Shown here piece after piece: positions 6,920 through 9,227 of a DNA stretch of 9,227 nt. Location: assembly GCA_902803345.1 (NCBI GenBank), contig CADCPV010000164.1, positions 1 through 9,227 on the forward strand, in the 5' to 3' direction. Source of the stretch: an uncultured Eubacteriales bacterium (GTDB lineage Bacteria; Bacillota_A; Clostridia; Lachnospirales; Lachnospiraceae). Under the pieces are notes generated by a model. That model saw only the letters and a program-made list of their open reading frames with translations, made no database searches and had not been told where the DNA came from. The translations under genes and the position numbers were made by a program. Numbering within the stretch: position 1 is the first letter of the stretch; each line of letters begins with the position of its first letter.

Positions 6920-8383
6920 ATGTACTATATCGGTATTGATCTCGGCACATCGGCAGTCAAGCTGCTTCTGATGAACGAAAAGGGCGGCATTGAGAAAATC
7001 ACAGACCGTGAGTATCCGCTCTTTTTCCCGAAAACAGGCTGGTCCGAACAGAACGCGGAAGACTGGATCACTGCGGTAATCGATGGATTGAAAGAGCTTG
7101 TAGCGGACATTGACAAGTCTCAGGTCAAAGGAATCGGCGCCGGCGGGCAGATGCACGGTCTGGTCATCCTGGATGACCAGGACCGGGTCATTCGTCCCGT
7201 CATTCTCTGGAACGACGGCCGGACACAGGGTGAGACCGATTACCTCAACCAGGTGATCGGAGAGGAAGTGCTCGGGAAAGAAACCGCAAACATTGCCTTC
7301 GCGGGTTTTACCGCGCCTAAGATCCTCTGGGTCAGGAACAACGAGCCCGAGAACTTCGCCCGCATCGCGAAAATCATGCTCCCGAAAGACTATGTCAACT
7401 ATGTGCTGACCGGGTCTTTCTGTACAGAGTATTCGGATGCTTCCGGCATGCTGCTTCTTGATGTGGAGCGTAAATGCTGGTCGCAGAAGATGCTCGAGAT
7501 ATGCGGAATCACGGAATCCCAGCTTCCGAAGCTCTATGAAAGCTATGAAGTTGTCGGAACCCTGAAGCCGGAAATCGCACAGGAACTGGGCCTTCCGGAG
7601 ACGGTGAAAGTCGTCGCCGGCGCCGGAGACAATGCTGCTGCCGCAGTCGGAACCGGAACGGTCGGACCGGATCAGTGCAACGTCTCGCTCGGCACTTCAG
7701 GTACGATGTTCATCAGTTCAAAGAGCTTCAAAAACCCCGCAAACCATGCAATTCACAGCTTCGCGCATGCGGACGGCTCCTGGCACCTGATGGCCTGCAT
7801 GCTCTCCGCTGCATCCGGCAACAAGTGGTGGAACGAGGAAATCCTCGGAACAGAGGATTACAATAAAGAGCAGGAGGGGATCGCGGAGCATCTCGGGGAC
7901 AACGAAGTGTTCTATACCCCGTATCTGATGGGTGAACGCTTCCCGCACAATGATACCCGTGTACGCGCGATGTTCATCGGCATGTCGATGAATACAACAA
8001 GACGCGATATGACGCAGGCAGTCCTGGAGGGCGTTGCCTTCAGTTTCCGCGATGCGCTGGAAGTGGCGAAGGAGCTTGGCATTGAGCTTAAGCGGACGAA
8101 GATCTGCGGCGGCGGCGCAAAGAGCCCGCTGTGGCGCCGGATTATTGCAAACGTCCTGAACCTTCCGGTTGATATGATCGAATCCGAGCAGGGACCTGGC
8201 CTTGGCGGTGCCATGCTTGCGGCGGTCGGCTGCGGCGAATACGAATCGGTCGAAGCAGCTGCGGATGCGATTGTCCGCGTTGTCGGAACCGTAGAGCCGG
8301 AGCCGGAACTTGTGGAAAAATATAATGTAAAGTACGAGACCTACCGGAAACTCTATCCGGCGGTCAAAAATCTGTTCAGATAA
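6920..8383 (+). CDS. xylB: Xylulokinase, FGGY carbohydrate kinase
   Basis: Xylulokinase phosphorylates D-xylulose with ATP to D-xylulose 5-phosphate for the pentose phosphate or phosphoketolase route, in the cytoplasm. The 487-residue product is almost the length of E. coli XylB (484). Seen: the N-terminal phosphate loop GIDLGTSAVK (5-14); GQMHG (76-80), whose Met-His pair corresponds to the xylulose-binding Met77-His78 of E. coli XylB; WNDGR (97-101); catalytic Asp237 in AGAGDNAAAAVG; GTSGTM (258-263); and the C-terminal nucleotide-binding CGGGAKSPLWRRI (396-408). These favour D-xylulose over ribulose or glycerol, though close FGGY relatives can differ in substrate. The gene follows degV by 6 bp and shares its promoter. 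The isomerase upstream is the natural supplier of the ketose. No xylose transporter, XylA or regulator is visible. Confidence 0.9.
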   Translation: MYYIGIDLGTSAVKLLLMNEKGGIEKITDREYPLFFPKTGWSEQNAEDWITAVIDGLKELVADIDKSQVKGIGAGGQMHGLVILDDQDRVIRPVILWNDGRTQGETDYLNQVIGEEVLGKETANIAFAGFTAPKILWVRNNEPENFARIAKIMLPKDYVNYVLTGSFCTEYSDASGMLLLDVERKCWSQKMLEICGITESQLPKLYESYEVVGTLKPEIAQELGLPETVKVVAGAGDNAAAAVGTGTVGPDQCNVSLGTSGTMFISSKSFKNPANHAIHSFAHADGSWHLMACMLSAASGNKWWNEEILGTEDYNKEQEGIAEHLGDNEVFYTPYLMGERFPHNDTRVRAMFIGMSMNTTRRDMTQAVLEGVAFSFRDALEVAKELGIELKRTKICGGGAKSPLWRRIIANVLNLPVDMIESEQGPGLGGAMLAAVGCGEYESVEAAADAIVRVVGTVEPEPELVEKYNVKYETYRKLYPAVKNLFR

Positions 8384-8386
8384 GAC

Positions 8387-8390
8387 GGAG
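8387..8390 (+). promoter_or_regulatory. Weak ribosome binding site for the last gene
   Basis: GGAG lies 12 nt before GTG 8403, a short match at the long end of useful spacing. No in-frame ATG is better placed, so GTG 8403 is the preferred start, with TTG 8406 as an alternative. Confidence 0.35.
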
Positions 8391-8402
8391 CGTAGCCTGA
8401 AA

Positions 8403-9227
8403 GTGTTGACTGCAAGAGAAAAGACCGTACGGATACTGAGAATTCTGATCGCAGTGATTCTGAGCCTGTACTTTTTCACGGCTTCGATATTCGTCATTCA
8501 GATCGGCGGCCGCTTCCCCTATCAGTTTTTAGGGGTCGGTGCCGGCGTATTCGTACTGGTCTTTTATATCGTTAACAGAAAATTCGAACGGACAGACTGG
8601 CTTTTGACGCTGGCCTTTCTGTCGTTTATTCTGGCTGCGCTTTCTGCTGAAATTAACCAGCTTCCGGAGGCATACCGGAAGCTTTCGCGTACCTCGGCAC
8701 TGATGGCGGTTCCGCTTTATCTTGTCAGCGGATATCTCGGCGCTCGGATGAAGGAATCTGTCCGGCTGATGGACCTTCTGAAGCTGATCCTGAAGTTTAT
8801 ATCACTTCTGCAGGTGCTGTGGATTCTTCTGCAGTATGTCATGTATCATGTTTTTGATATCGACATCAACCATGTGATTTTCGCGGAAATCCTGCATCAG
8901 GAAGGACTTGTGAGCTTCTACCGCGAAACCTTCTATCCGGCCGGTTTTACCTGGCACGGCGGAAGCATAGCGCCGCTTCTTGTGCTGGCTTTTGTTCTTT
9001 TCAAAAACCCGATTATCCGGCTGATTGTCCTGGGTGAGTCTTTCCTTGTCGGAAGTTCCACGGCGATTATCGGTGTGCTTGCAGCACTTTTCCTGACAAT
9101 CCTTCTGGGAATCATCCGGCGGGAGTATACGATTGCGAAAGTCCGGGATTTCTTCCAGAAGAAAAACATCTGGAAAATGGTGCTCGGGGTGCTGGTTGTT
9201 GCGGCGCTCATTATTCTGTTCATCCGA
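8403..9227 (+). CDS. Polytopic membrane protein, O-antigen ligase/polymerase-like (3' end outside window)
   Basis: An open frame of 275 codons runs from GTG 8403 to the window edge without a stop. The product is strongly hydrophobic, with likely membrane spans at about 11-33, 40-58, 66-82, 98-113, 125-150, 187-203, 208-237 and 257-274, and a basic cytoplasmic N-terminus. The segment ETFYPAGFTWHGGSIAPLLV (175-194), followed by a span containing GSSTAIIGVL (217-226), recalls O-antigen ligase/Wzy-type polymerases, where an extracytoplasmic loop precedes a span with a Ser/Thr-rich motif; such proteins join or polymerise lipid-linked glycans. The match is by general pattern only, and another polytopic family is possible. 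It begins 19 bp after the xylB stop, so read-through from degV-xylB is possible, although the function does not fit and the next genes are not visible. Confidence 0.55.
   Translation, partial: MLTAREKTVRILRILIAVILSLYFFTASIFVIQIGGRFPYQFLGVGAGVFVLVFYIVNRKFERTDWLLTLAFLSFILAALSAEINQLPEAYRKLSRTSALMAVPLYLVSGYLGARMKESVRLMDLLKLILKFISLLQVLWILLQYVMYHVFDIDINHVIFAEILHQEGLVSFYRETFYPAGFTWHGGSIAPLLVLAFVLFKNPIIRLIVLGESFLVGSSTAIIGVLAALFLTILLGIIRREYTIAKVRDFFQKKNIWKMVLGVLVVAALIILFIR

Noticed and set aside
6065..7156. 363-codon antisense frame over degV and xylB
   Set aside because: Covers conserved sense motifs of both genes; no recognisable domain.
8406..8437. TTGACT as a -35 box for the membrane protein gene
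   Set aside because: The nearest -10-like sequence (GATACT) is 20 bp away and it lies within the coding start.
7718..8497. 259-codon antisense frame over the xylB end
   Set aside because: Shadow of xylB and of the membrane protein start; no motifs.
1..9227. CRISPR array, tRNA/rRNA genes, insertion sequences, toxin-antitoxin or defence genes
   Set aside because: Looked for on both strands by eye; no repeat-spacer pattern, cloverleaf, transposase motif or terminal repeats were seen, and nearly all sequence is accounted for by conserved genes.

Overview
The window reads as a chromosomal segment of a fairly GC-rich Bacillota member, most likely a Clostridia/Lachnospiraceae-type anaerobe. That placement rests on AGGAGG-type ribosome binding sites, a UvrC and MetA of Firmicutes type, a DegV-family protein, and protein sequences of clostridial character; it is an inference, not a database result. 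All supported genes lie on the + strand and are tightly packed. I see no tRNA, rRNA, CRISPR array, insertion sequence or phage gene.

Region 1 (1-4317) is a compact run of three housekeeping genes: the 3' part of ftsH (membrane AAA+ protease, cut by the window start), uvrC (nucleotide excision repair nuclease; its GTG start directly abuts the ftsH stop), and metA (homoserine O-acyltransferase, overlapping the uvrC end by 11 bp). The spacing implies co-transcription and probably translational coupling. A perfect 12-bp inverted repeat sits at codons 13-21 of uvrC.

Region 2 (4318-8383) carries a sugar isomerase of the L-fucose/L-arabinose isomerase superfamily, a DegV-family fatty-acid-binding protein and a xylulokinase-type FGGY kinase. 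The isomerase has a strong ribosome binding site and an arginine codon profile (AGA/CGT) very unlike metA, suggesting high expression. Between the isomerase and degV lies a convincing extended -10 promoter. A 13-bp hairpin follows it almost exactly at the expected transcription start, and the hairpin loop can pair with the degV Shine-Dalgarno. Isomerase plus kinase would convert an aldopentose to a ketopentose 5-phosphate, probably xylulose 5-phosphate; the sugar cannot be fixed from sequence alone. The lipid-related DegV gene between the two sugar enzymes is odd.

Region 3 (8384-9227) is the first 275 codons of a polytopic membrane protein that runs off the window end and resembles O-antigen ligase/polysaccharide polymerase proteins.

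I did not find a clearly new system. The best leads are the isomerase/DegV/kinase arrangement with its structured leader, the uvrC palindrome, and the active-site residue suggesting that MetA uses acetyl-CoA.
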